Source of the DNA: Hydrocarboniphaga sp.
GTDB lineage: Bacteria > Pseudomonadota > Gammaproteobacteria > Nevskiales > Nevskiaceae
Direction of reading: 5' to 3'
Assembly: GCF_028291725.1 (NCBI RefSeq)
Contig: NZ_JAQGNT010000095.1
Span: 89,001 to 153,000, forward strand
DNA length: 64,000 nucleotides
Shown here: in pieces, positions 53,001 to 60,861 of the stretch
Numbering within the stretch: position 1 is the stretch's first letter
Layout of the letters: the number at the start of each line of letters is the position of its first letter
Made by a program: the position numbers and the translations under genes
Notes under the pieces: generated by a model
Seen by the model: the letters and a program-made list of their open reading frames with translations, nothing else
What the model was told of the DNA's origin: nothing
Database searches by the model: none

Positions 53001-53724
53001 TGTAATCGTTCCAGTCGCATTCGCCCGCCAGCAGTCCAACCGGGACGCTCGCTGTCAGGCACTTGTCGTGCGGGTGATTGAAGGTGGCCAGGCCATCGCC
53101 GCCGCCGCCGAAGGGCACCGGCGAAGATGCGCTGCCAGCGAGGCCGATTTGCCCGGGCGCGCGGGTGAACCAGTCCCAGAACGTGCTCATGGTCAGCGCG
53201 TAGCCGAGATCGGTCTTGGCGTTGGTGAAGTTCTGCGAGAAGTAGACGTTGATGTGCCCGAACACGTCCGAGGTCCACTCGAAACCGCGGATGCCGAGGA
53301 AGCGAGAGGAGCTGCGCGCCTGCGCCTGTTCCAGCGTCGATCGCCACTTGAACAGCTTGTCCGGCGTCGGATTGAGGAAACAGTATTCGAGCTGCGTCGG
53401 ATCGAAGTGGCCGCTGGTGGGATCGCAGCTCGCGTGCAGGGTGACGAAGTTGAGGTCGTCGAGGCTGTCGGAATGCTCGGAGCCGGCCACGAAGTCGTAG
53501 CCCTGCTCCGCGCCGATGCGGTAGTAGTCGTCCGGCTTGTAGTGCGGATCGCCGTCCGAATAGGCGGAGTGCTCGTGCGTGAGCCCTTCGTACTGCTGCA
53601 GCGAACTCAGCGCCGGGCCGGTGTAGGCATCGCAGGCCGGCGTGGAGTCGGCCGCCTGCGCTGCGCCCAGCAGCGCGCTCCAGAGCAAGCCGCAGCCGGC
53701 TGCCCGCAGTTTCCATCGGCTCAT
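50095..53724 (-). CDS. Large exported protein with two PHP/CehA-like domains and a C-terminal beta-propeller
   Basis: 1209 residues with a signal peptide (about 1-25). The first half has a PHP-type hydrolase region with THEHSAYSDGD (about 49-59), SEHSDSLDDL, and FNHPHDKCL. The second PHP/CehA-type region begins GDMHVHTDHSSDG (about 430-442), with LTDHRTYD, IPGEEAN and VAHPDDGELDAS. After a link, the last 400 residues hold BNR-like blades (VWVVWEDERAG, ALAWQDDRDD, WFDNRS). Such a fusion suggests a periplasmic or secreted metallohydrolase, akin to the CehA/McbA and DUF3604 groups; the substrate is unknown. Monocistronic. Confidence 0.78.
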   Translation of the reverse strand: MSRWKLRAAGCGLLWSALLGAAQAADSTPACDAYTGPALSSLQQYEGLTHEHSAYSDGDPHYKPDDYYRIGAEQGYDFVAGSEHSDSLDDLNFVTLHASCDPTSGHFDPTQLEYCFLNPTPDKLFKWRSTLEQAQARSSSRFLGIRGFEWTSDVFGHINVYFSQNFTNAKTDLGYALTMSTFWDWFTRAPGQIGLAGSASSPVPFGGGGDGLATFNHPHDKCLTASVPVGLLAGECDWNDYKLIPGAVERVFGIEAYNDSNRGDRYLPYIARALDQGWRLSFLGSEDEHFGHYASEERPKTVTLATALTEAGFREAWLARRSYALSPGRHLRATLDAAGHPMGAELHCQVGRKLPIRVSVAERDGQPFQGSLRLYTDGGEELARLANANGSFKVAVKPGRHWYFVRVDDPDGVSAAYLAPIWIEGGTTSGTWLGGDMHVHTDHSSDGSLLRQTLNDRAIGNVSVAAQIGEAERNGLHWMPLTDHRTYDQHYDPLWESRKLLLIPGEEANGSPHVTVHGAVDMIDQGNAPAGSPEFRSLQQSLWSAHAQGAVFAVAHPDDGELDASGAPNNRANLVGLDSMEAWNRGSDIEAEIDYAENRWNRGFRFGISGGSDDHFRELWGLTSPGTPRTQLFAARYSERAILQAMAAGRSLLQLRTSDPFITLEADFQNDGVYEALQGDEVFAAPGTPGRLRIRVSNGLLALGSTLSLYQAPGRSAGPLQSWTLKAAEQTFDVDVTAPFDATWYRAEIRGLGEPAAIDTNLLKSLDLQALLRSGMLKLGDQRRAITSPIFVSPGPVEARADVPIPADSGGDDDAVIAIGQAGRFAAFPAVAESSSGVHVVAETHADGVTQVTYRHRRPGGGWDAALVLSGASPAARFPKIAAQGSNVWVVWEDERAGQMPRRKAIYLRQSVDGGASWLAEVPLRVIPGRAEHPVVVATADGRALVAWAEIQAGMAFDIWAQLLGVDAAPANVSGAGKIVAAANLLDSRSARYPASVWPALAAGRDGQIALAWQDDRDDPDPLFTGAASYGDGTAPDDWQILLATRSSAGWSAALPLGAHDRADRHPSVAYAGDGTLAVAWDSKPLVAAGPNLSVYAALSQDDGASFTAPALIGGDAAAFAQRPALGRNANGKLKLAWFDNRSTDWRWRIASAQLKGRGWSAPSLLPSRGINTWPALDGSSLVFASSRNAQRLQRDPTQQIVLRSSPPK

Positions 53725-53866
53725 GACTGCTCCCCGTTCGCGCTGGCGCGATGCCGACGCGAGATTCAGGTTTGCAAGCTAACGGAGTTGCGTGACCGGG
53801 CTCTTACAGGCGTCGATTTGGAGCTTCGGCGGGTTTGAATGAGTAATGGCCGAGCTGCCGAAACCC

Positions 53867-54556
53867 CTAGCCTTCGCCCGGCGAGTCCAGCGGATCGACA
53901 TAGGCTTCCACCGGGGCCGGATGGTGACCGACCAGGCTCTCGTACAGCGGCCGCATGCGGTTGACCAGCAGGCAGAACAGGTCAGCGGTGCGCTCGGCGT
54001 CATAGATCGCCGAATGCGCTTCGCGCGTGTCGTAGGGCAGGCCGGCGGCGACCAGGGCCTTGGCCAGCACGGTCTGGCCCAGCATCGCGCCGGCGATCGA
54101 CACCGTGTCGAAGGCCGAGAACGGATGGAAAGGGCTGCGCTTGACGCCGGTGCGCGCAATCGCCGCGTTCAGAAAGCCCAGATCGAAATGCGCGTTGTGG
54201 CCAACCAAGATCGCGCGGGTGCAGCCCTGCTCGGACACCGCCTGGCGGATCGGCTTGAACAGGTAGCCGAGCGCGTCGGCCTCCTTCTTCGCCAGCCGCA
54301 GCGGGTTGTCGACCTTGATGCCGTTGACCTCCATCGAGGCCTTTTCCATGTTGGCGCCGGGGAAGGGCTCGATATGAGAGAACACGGTCTGACGCGGCAC
54401 CAGGTTGCCGTTCTCGTCGACGCCCAGGATCACCGCGGCGATTTCCAGCAGCGCGTCGGTCTGGTTGTTGAAACCGCCGGTTTCGACATCGACGACCACT
54501 GGCAGAAAGCCGCGGAAGCGATGGCCGACGCGCGGCGCGGGGGACAGCTCAGGCAT
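53867..54556 (-). CDS. rnt: Ribonuclease T
   Basis: 229 residues from the ATG at 54556. It is a DEDDh exonuclease with VVVDVETGGF, EKASMEVNGI, GHNAHFDLGFL and REAHSAIYDAERTADLF. It trims tRNA 3' ends (CCA turnover) and matures small RNAs. Divergent from the LuxR-type regulator. Confidence 0.94.
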   Translation of the reverse strand: MPELSPAPRVGHRFRGFLPVVVDVETGGFNNQTDALLEIAAVILGVDENGNLVPRQTVFSHIEPFPGANMEKASMEVNGIKVDNPLRLAKKEADALGYLFKPIRQAVSEQGCTRAILVGHNAHFDLGFLNAAIARTGVKRSPFHPFSAFDTVSIAGAMLGQTVLAKALVAAGLPYDTREAHSAIYDAERTADLFCLLVNRMRPLYESLVGHHPAPVEAYVDPLDSPGEG

Positions 54557-54627
54557 GGAGGGGCTAGCGGAGGGAGTGGTCGGGATGATACCCGTCCCGG
54601 TCCCCGGCGGCCGACTCCGCACAACTC

Positions 54628-54656
54628 TTGCTGGTAAATCAATGAATTGTTAGCAA
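54628..54656. promoter_or_regulatory. Imperfect inverted repeat upstream of the LuxR-type regulator
   Basis: TTGCTGGTAA (54628-54637) and TTGTTAGCAA (54647-54656) are inverted repeats with 7 of 10 matches and a 9-base gap in the AT-rich stretch just before the regulator start. It may be a self-regulation site. The role is inferred only. Confidence 0.3.
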
Positions 54657-54669
54657 TGGGGCGGGTGGC

Positions 54670-56385
54670 ATGACGGGGTTGCGCGCGATCGGACAGGCGG
54701 AGACGACGACGGCGCCCGCGCACGGGGCTGTGGTGCACTTGCCCCTCGTTCGCGAGCTTGAAATCGGCGCGCGCCGGCTGGCGGCTCAGCAGCGCACCGC
54801 CGAAGCCGTGAGCCTGGCCCTGGAACAGGGCCTGGACGATCTCGCCGCCGAACTGCTGGCCAGCGGCTCGGCCGACCTGGTGCGCACCGCCGGCGATCAC
54901 GAGGTCTTCTTCCAGGTCGTGGAGCGGCTCGGTGCCGAGCGCCTGCGCCGCTGGCCGCAGCTGGACGCGGCCGCGATCTGGGTGCTGACGATGAACAATC
55001 GGCTGCGCCTGGCGAGCGTGCGGCTCGACGAGCTCGAAGCGCGCATCCCGGAGCTGAGTGCGGCCGGCCGCAGCTTCGTGGTCGAGTTGCAGCGCACGCC
55101 GTTCGACCGCATCGACCCGGCCACGGCGATGCCCTGCTGGGTCGGCCTGATGCGCAGCCTGATCGCGGCTTTCGCCGGCGAAGCCGACAACGCGCTGCGG
55201 CTGGCCGCGCAATGGCGCGGCGCTTTCCCGCGCGCGCCCGAATACGAACTCGCGACGCTGTGCTGCGCGTCGATGCTCGGCTACCAGCTGAGTGGCCGCT
55301 GGGCCGAGGCCGAGCGCGACGGGCGCAGGGCCTTGGGCATCTTCCGTGACGAGCGCATCGAATACGGTCTGGCCTGGTCGGCGACCGGCGTCGGTTTCAC
55401 GCTGTTCAAGCAGGGCCGCATCGCCGAGGCGCAGCTGCTGCTGGAGGACGCGATGCGGCGTGTCGCCAGCGGTGTCGGCCGTCCGACGCATGCCGATGTG
55501 CCGCTGCGCCTGGCCGAGTGCTTCGTGCTGTTCGAGCGCGGCGAGTTTGCGGCGCTGCTGTCGCGTGCCGGCACGCCGCTGCACGAATATCCGAGCCCGA
55601 TGCTGGCGCTGGGCCGGGTGCGCGTCGCGGTGTGGACGCTGCTGGCGCTGGGCCGGCCCGCCGATGCGCTGGCGATGCTGGAAACCGCGCATTTTGAAGG
55701 CAGCACCGACGCCCGCCAGTGGTGGGACCGCGAATTCGCGATCGAGCGGGCGCGTACCGCGCTGGTCGCCGGCGAGACCGATCGCCGCTGGTACGCCGGC
55801 CCCGCGTCCGAGCGCGAGCTGCTCGACCTGCTGGCGGCGAGCCGCCGCAATCCCTCCCCGGCCTTGCTGCGCACGCTGCGCCCCTGGCTGAGCCGGGCCG
55901 AAGAAGACCGCGACGCCTGCCGCTTCGCGCTGCTGTTGTTCGTCAAGGCGCGCATCGAGCACGACATCGGCCAGGGCCTGCAGGCACGGCGCAGCCTGGG
56001 CCGGCTGCTGACCGATGCGCTGACCCGTCAGCGCATCGGCACGCTGGCCTCGCTGGCGCCGGGCCTGCAGCCGCTGTTCAACGAGGTGCTGGCGGGTCTG
56101 CTGCGCGACGGCGCCAACCCCGACCCGAACCTGACGCGGCTGGCGGCGCTGCTCGGCCAGCCTGTCGGCGCCGGGCCGCTGCCGGCGGCGCCCTTCGCAC
56201 TGTCCAAGCGCGAGCGCCAGGTTGCCGCAGCCTTGCTCGAAGGCCTGTCCAATCGCGACATCGCCGCGCGTCTGCATCTGACCGAGCAGACGGTGAAATG
56301 GCATCTGTGGAATCTGTTCCAGAAGCTCGGGGTGCGTAATCGCACCGGCGCCGCGCGCCTGCTGAGCCAGCATGGATTTGAATAG
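54670..56385 (+). CDS. LuxR-type regulator with a TPR-like sensor region, no ATPase domain
   Basis: 571 residues. A C-terminal LuxR helix-turn-helix (about 510-565: LSKRERQVAAALLEGLSNRD, IAARLHLTEQTVKWHL) follows a long helical, TPR-like region of the MalT kind (for example AEAERDGRRALGIFRDERIEYGLAW). The MalT NTPase domain (P-loop) is missing. It lies directly before DUF1302/DUF1329 on the same strand and is their most likely regulator. Confidence 0.84.
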   Translation: MTGLRAIGQAETTTAPAHGAVVHLPLVRELEIGARRLAAQQRTAEAVSLALEQGLDDLAAELLASGSADLVRTAGDHEVFFQVVERLGAERLRRWPQLDAAAIWVLTMNNRLRLASVRLDELEARIPELSAAGRSFVVELQRTPFDRIDPATAMPCWVGLMRSLIAAFAGEADNALRLAAQWRGAFPRAPEYELATLCCASMLGYQLSGRWAEAERDGRRALGIFRDERIEYGLAWSATGVGFTLFKQGRIAEAQLLLEDAMRRVASGVGRPTHADVPLRLAECFVLFERGEFAALLSRAGTPLHEYPSPMLALGRVRVAVWTLLALGRPADALAMLETAHFEGSTDARQWWDREFAIERARTALVAGETDRRWYAGPASERELLDLLAASRRNPSPALLRTLRPWLSRAEEDRDACRFALLLFVKARIEHDIGQGLQARRSLGRLLTDALTRQRIGTLASLAPGLQPLFNEVLAGLLRDGANPDPNLTRLAALLGQPVGAGPLPAAPFALSKRERQVAAALLEGLSNRDIAARLHLTEQTVKWHLWNLFQKLGVRNRTGAARLLSQHGFE

Positions 56386-56500
56386 CCTGGGACTGGCCTT
56401 GGTCGAAACCGGAAAAGCCAAACTTTGGTTCGGGGCCGCGACACGGCCGGCTCGCCTAAGGTCTGGGTGACGGTCGAATCAGCAGGGGAGCAGGGCGGGG

Positions 56501-58705
56501 ATGTGTAAGCAATTACTGCGCTGGATCGGGATCGGCGCACTGGCCTTCAGCGGCGCGGCCGATGCGCTCGACTTCGAATACGGCGGCATCCAAGGCACGC
56601 TCAACAGCCGTGTGTCGGTCGGCGCGGCGGTGCGCACCGAGAACCCCGACTCCAGCCTGATCGCCAAGCAGAACCTCAATCCGAATCTCTGCGGGCCGAG
56701 CAACTGCCAGTCTTTCACCGGCGATCCGTCCGAAAACCAGAAGCTGGTCGATGCGCCCGGTGCGTTCTTCGGCACCAGCAAGGACGACGGCGATCTGAAC
56801 TACGACCAGTGGGACCTGGTCTCCGCGGTCTCCAAGCTCAGCACCGATCTGTCCGGCAGCTGGCACGACTGGCTGCGGTTCGAACTTGGTGCCTACGTCT
56901 ACTTCGATCCGGTCAACCACGATTTCGACGAGCATCATCCCGACACCACGTTCCAGCCGGCGACGACGCCGCGCTCCGGCAGCGTGAGCAACGAACTGGG
57001 CCTGGACGCGGCGCTGAAGCGCGCGCTGGTCGCTGCCGATTTCAGCCTGTTCGATCACGATCTGTCGGCCAGCGTCGGCTACCAGCGCATCCGCTGGGGC
57101 GAATCCAGCTTCGTTGTTTTCAACAGCCTGGACCAGATCAATCCGCCGAGCGCGGTGCTGTATCACCAGCCGGGCACGCCGCTCAGCGACATCTTCCTGC
57201 CGACGCCGGTGGCGGCGCTCAACATGCAGGTTGCCGACGGGGTTTCGTTGCAGCTGATCTATGAACTCGGTTGGCGGCCCGCGGTGCCCGATCCGGGTGG
57301 TGCTTTCGGCGTGGCCTACAACGTCTCCTACGATGTGATCGAGAGCGACCATGTGGAGCTCGCCGAAGGCCAGGCCCACGAGGACCCTGATGGCCTGGCG
57401 CGCCTGGGTTATCCGGCCGGCGAGATCTCGGATACCTCGTTCACCGCGCGCCTGCTCGACAAGTCCGAAGGCTACCCGGGCAGCAGCGGCCAGTTCGGCG
57501 CCAAGCTCACCTGGTATGCGCAGGACATCAACGACGGCACCGAATTCAGCTTCTATGCGCTGAACTATCACAGCCAGCTGCCGTACTTCAGCGCCAACGC
57601 CGCGCAGGACTCCTGTCTGCGCGACTCCCAGAGCTTCATTCAGGGGTTCATCGACTGCAACGGCTTCATCGGCCTGAACCCTTCGACCGGGCTGGAGCCG
57701 CTGCCGATCGACACCGTGGTCGGCCGCTGGGAGTATCCGAAGGACATCCAGATGTTCGGCATGAGCTTCAACACCTCGGTCGGCAAATGGTCGCTGGCCG
57801 GCGAGTATTCGCTGCGGCCGAACATGCCTTTGCAGGTCGATATCGTCGATGTGGTGTACGCCGCCTGGCAGCCGGCGTTCCCGCGTCAGGATCTGACGCT
57901 GGGGCTGGACCCGGCGACGCTGGCGCAGACCGCGTCGTCGCTGGGCGGCATCGCCGCCGGTATCGTCACCACCGACCCGCAGGCTCTGGCCGGCGAGGTC
58001 AGCGCCTTGCTGCAGTCGCTGCCGATCATCGTCGGCACCGGCGCGAGCGGCGCGGTGACGGTGCCGAGTGGGCGTCGTGCAGCGCCGGATTACCTGTCGG
58101 CGTATCGCGGCATCGACGACATTCAGGGCGGGCAGCTGATCCACGGCTACCAGCGTTTCGCGGTCGACCAGATCGATTTCACCGCGATCCGCGCGATCGG
58201 CGGCAGCGAAAACCCATTCGGCGCCGACCAGATCCTGGTGCTCACGGAACTCGGTGCTACCCACATCTGGAACCTGCCGTCGCGCAGCGAGCTGCAGATC
58301 GAAGGCGGCGATGCCAATGACACCCATGCCAGCCCCGGCGCCGACGGCACCGGCAGCGGCGGCGTGGCCGACGCCAGCCGCCTGACGCCGACCCAGCAGA
58401 CCAGCGGTTTCGCGACGGCCTGGGCCTGGGGTTACCGGCTGCTGGTGCAGGCCGAGTACGACAACCTGGTCTGGGGTCTCAACATCAAGCCCTCGCTGAT
58501 GTGGGGCCAGGATGTCTCCGGTATCGCGCCGCAGCCGATCCAGAATTTCGTCGCCGGCACCAAGCAGTACGCGGTCGGCAGCGTCGTCGAGTTTGGCCCG
58601 CAGTGGAGCGCGCAGTTGCAGTACCAGGGCTGGTTCGGTGGCGGCACGGTCAACAACGCCAAGGATCGCGACTCGATCGCGCTCAGCGTCGCCTACAACT
58701 TCTGA
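56501..58705 (+). CDS. DUF1302 outer-membrane protein
   Basis: 734 residues with a signal peptide (about 1-24). The start of the mature chain FEYGGIQGTLNSRVSVGAAVRTE is typical of DUF1302, followed by many beta strands and an aromatic end (SVAYNF), consistent with an outer-membrane barrel. It pairs with DUF1329 downstream (11 bases). Family knowledge: the pair often occurs with YCF48 and MMPL genes, and is implicated in handling hydrophobic compounds such as steroids or hydrocarbons. GGGGA precedes the start. Confidence 0.88.
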   Translation: MCKQLLRWIGIGALAFSGAADALDFEYGGIQGTLNSRVSVGAAVRTENPDSSLIAKQNLNPNLCGPSNCQSFTGDPSENQKLVDAPGAFFGTSKDDGDLNYDQWDLVSAVSKLSTDLSGSWHDWLRFELGAYVYFDPVNHDFDEHHPDTTFQPATTPRSGSVSNELGLDAALKRALVAADFSLFDHDLSASVGYQRIRWGESSFVVFNSLDQINPPSAVLYHQPGTPLSDIFLPTPVAALNMQVADGVSLQLIYELGWRPAVPDPGGAFGVAYNVSYDVIESDHVELAEGQAHEDPDGLARLGYPAGEISDTSFTARLLDKSEGYPGSSGQFGAKLTWYAQDINDGTEFSFYALNYHSQLPYFSANAAQDSCLRDSQSFIQGFIDCNGFIGLNPSTGLEPLPIDTVVGRWEYPKDIQMFGMSFNTSVGKWSLAGEYSLRPNMPLQVDIVDVVYAAWQPAFPRQDLTLGLDPATLAQTASSLGGIAAGIVTTDPQALAGEVSALLQSLPIIVGTGASGAVTVPSGRRAAPDYLSAYRGIDDIQGGQLIHGYQRFAVDQIDFTAIRAIGGSENPFGADQILVLTELGATHIWNLPSRSELQIEGGDANDTHASPGADGTGSGGVADASRLTPTQQTSGFATAWAWGYRLLVQAEYDNLVWGLNIKPSLMWGQDVSGIAPQPIQNFVAGTKQYAVGSVVEFGPQWSAQLQYQGWFGGGTVNNAKDRDSIALSVAYNF

Positions 58706-58716
58706 ACGACCGAACC

Positions 58717-60315
58717 ATGAACTTCGTACGAACCGTAGGGCGGGTCGCGACCCGCCGTTGTGAATCGATGAAAAAGCGGCGGGTCGCGACCCGCCCTACG
58801 CTGCTCGTCTGCCTGGTCGCTGCTGCCGCGGTATTCCCCGCCTTGGCGATGGCCAGGGTTTCCACACAGGAGGCCGCTCATCTGGGCAAAGACCTGACGC
58901 CGCTGGGCGCGACCGCCGCCGGCAATGCGCAGGGCAGCATCCCGGCCTTCCTGGGCGCCAAGGCTTTCGACGAGGCGATCAAGACGCAGACACCGCAGAC
59001 GCTTGAGGCGATGCGCGCCGCGCTCGACGATTTGCGCAAGAGCAAGCCGCAGGATTTCGATGCCCTCACACAGGACTTCGATACGCTGACGCCGCAGAAC
59101 TATCCGCAAATGCGCCAGCATCTGGACGCGATGCTGGCCAAGATGCCGGCCGCGCCGCAGGCGGTCGCGCGCAGCCTGTACCAGCAGCTGACGCCCGGGG
59201 TGCCGCAGCTGGTCATCACGCATGACAACTACGCGCAGTACACCGAGCAGCTCACCGCCGGCCACCAGGCGCTGTTCGCCAAGTACGCCGACTACAAAAT
59301 GCTGGTCTATCCGAGCCTGCGCAACGGCTTCTACCCGAAGGCGATCGACGACGCGACGACCAGGAACGCGCTGACGGCCGAGCTGGTCGGCACCGACGAG
59401 GTCAAGGGCGCCGTGCTCGGCTTTCCGTTCCCGATCCCGAAAAGTGGCGCTGAGGTGATCTGGAATCACAAGGTGCGTTTCCGCAGCTCGGCAGTGCGCC
59501 GCTACAACAACCAGGCGATCGTCAAGCCCGATGGCAGCTACCAGTTGAGCAAGCTGATCGAGGACGTCAAGTTCAAGTACGGCAACCTTGAGGAGAACAA
59601 CGCCGGCACGCCGATCATTTTCTACTACCTGTCGAAAGTGCTGTCGCCGCCGCGGCTTGCCGGGCAGATGCTGCTGGTGCACGAGAGCATGGGCATCGAC
59701 GGCCGCACGCGCGATGCCTGGCTGTACAACCCGGGCCTGGGCCGCGTCAACCGCGCGCCCGAAGTCGGCTACGACAACCCGGCGCTGGGCAGCGACGGCG
59801 AGCAGTTCAACGACCAGATCGACGTGTTCAACGGCGCGCTCGACCGCTACGACTGGAAGCTGCTCGGCAAGCGCGAGCTGTACATCCCCTACAACTCGCT
59901 GCAGATGCTGTCGCCGATGGTGCGCTACAAGGACCTGATTCGGCCCGGCCATCTGAACCAGAACCTCGCGCGCTACGAGCTGCACCGCGTCTGGGTGGTC
60001 GAGGCGACGCTGCGCGCCGGCCTGCGCCACCAGTTCAAGAAGCGCCGGTTTTATCTGGACGAGGACGGCTGGGCGATTGCCGTGGTCGATTGTTACGACA
60101 ACCAGGACCGCATGTGGAAAGTGCAGGAAGCGCATCTGGCCTCGTTGCCGTTCGTGCCGCTGGTCACCGGCGTGCCCGAGGCGATCTACGATCTGCAGAG
60201 CGGCCGCTACTTTCTGACCACGCTGGTCAACGAGGACCGCTACCAGGATTTCAAGATCCACTACAAGGACGACGATTTTTCACCGGCGGCGATGAACCAG
60301 AAAGCACGGCATTGA
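58717..60315 (+). CDS. DUF1329 exported protein with a repeat-encoded signal-peptide insertion
   Basis: 532 residues from the ATG at 58717; an ATG at 58768 (515 residues) is the alternative and lies in the loop of the repeat. The mature domain (from ARVSTQEAAHLGKDLTPLGA) is DUF1329, with YNNQAIVKPDGSY, LLVHESMGIDGRTRDAWLYNPG and VWVVEATLRAG. Residues 7-28 are encoded by a family C palindromic repeat. Without them the N-terminus would read MNFVRT followed by LLVCLVAAAAVFPALAMA, a normal signal peptide. The end overlaps the next gene by four bases. Confidence 0.87.
   Translation: MNFVRTVGRVATRRCESMKKRRVATRPTLLVCLVAAAAVFPALAMARVSTQEAAHLGKDLTPLGATAAGNAQGSIPAFLGAKAFDEAIKTQTPQTLEAMRAALDDLRKSKPQDFDALTQDFDTLTPQNYPQMRQHLDAMLAKMPAAPQAVARSLYQQLTPGVPQLVITHDNYAQYTEQLTAGHQALFAKYADYKMLVYPSLRNGFYPKAIDDATTRNALTAELVGTDEVKGAVLGFPFPIPKSGAEVIWNHKVRFRSSAVRRYNNQAIVKPDGSYQLSKLIEDVKFKYGNLEENNAGTPIIFYYLSKVLSPPRLAGQMLLVHESMGIDGRTRDAWLYNPGLGRVNRAPEVGYDNPALGSDGEQFNDQIDVFNGALDRYDWKLLGKRELYIPYNSLQMLSPMVRYKDLIRPGHLNQNLARYELHRVWVVEATLRAGLRHQFKKRRFYLDEDGWAIAVVDCYDNQDRMWKVQEAHLASLPFVPLVTGVPEAIYDLQSGRYFLTTLVNEDRYQDFKIHYKDDDFSPAAMNQKARH
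58734..58800. repeat. Dispersed palindromic repeat, family C, copy 2, inside a coding region
   Basis: Two 24-base arms (58734-58757 and 58777-58800) are exact reverse complements. They begin CGTAGGGCGGGTCGCG and end with the complement, and each arm contains the self-complementary CGGGTCGCGACCCG. The loop of 19 bases holds an ATG (58768). The copy is read in frame as VGRVATRR..KKRRVATRPT in DUF1329. Confidence 0.95.
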
Positions 60316-60731
60316 ACGCTCAAAACATTCTGCTCCCCGTCATGGTACTGATCGGATGGACGGCTCTGGTGCTACTGCTGGTTCCTTACCGTCGATTCAA
60401 GGCCGGTTTTGGCGGAAGAGTCACGCTCGACGATTTCAGGTTCGGGGAATCCGCGACGGTGCCTGGCGACGTCAGCATCCCGAATCGGAACTTCATGAAC
60501 CTGCTGGAAGTTCCGGTGCTGTTCTACGTGGTCTGTCTGACGCTCTTCGTGACGCAGCACGGCAGCTCATCGGCATTGATGCTGGAGTGGTCCTACGTTG
60601 GTTTTCGTGTGCTGCACAGCCTGATCCACCTGACGTACAACCGGGTGACCCATCGCCTGGCCGTGTTCGTGGCGAGCGACATCGTCCTGCTCGTACTCTG
60701 GGCTCAAGTGCTATGGAAGTTGTCCCGGTGA
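60312..60731 (+). CDS. MAPEG-family membrane protein
   Basis: 139 residues from a TTG at 60312 that overlaps the DUF1329 stop (TTGA); an ATG at 60342 would cut the first helix. Four membrane helices (starting NILLPVMVLIGWTALVLL) and the motif IPNRNFMNLLEVPVLFYVV, followed later by FRVLHSLIHLTYNRVTHRLAVF, fit MAPEG (eicosanoid/glutathione-type) proteins. Its coupling to DUF1329 suggests a role with hydrophobic compounds. The start is inferred. Confidence 0.8.
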   Translation: MNAQNILLPVMVLIGWTALVLLLVPYRRFKAGFGGRVTLDDFRFGESATVPGDVSIPNRNFMNLLEVPVLFYVVCLTLFVTQHGSSSALMLEWSYVGFRVLHSLIHLTYNRVTHRLAVFVASDIVLLVLWAQVLWKLSR

Positions 60732-60751
60732 ACCGGCATCGCGTTACCCCC

Positions 60752-60835
60752 GTAGGTCGGCAATCCTTTGCCGACGTGCTCAGTGCCGGCCGATGCGCGC
60801 GTGCCGAACACGTCGGCAAAGGATTGCCGACCTAC
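60752..60835. repeat. Dispersed palindromic repeat, family B, copy 3
   Basis: GTAGGTCGGCAATCCTTTGC and the matching GCAAAGGATTGCCGACCTAC flank a longer loop. The first and last 25 bases are exact complements. It stands 20 bases past the MAPEG stop and 26 bases before the next gene, and thus does not make a stop codon here. Confidence 0.93.
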
Positions 60836-60861
60836 GAGTCCAGGTGAAGGAGCCTGTCATC

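Noticed and set aside
52108..53838. 576-codon plus-strand frame within the PHP-propeller gene
   Set aside because: Arg/Ala/Val-rich antisense product without motifs; the minus-strand gene has two metal-site motifs and a signal peptide.
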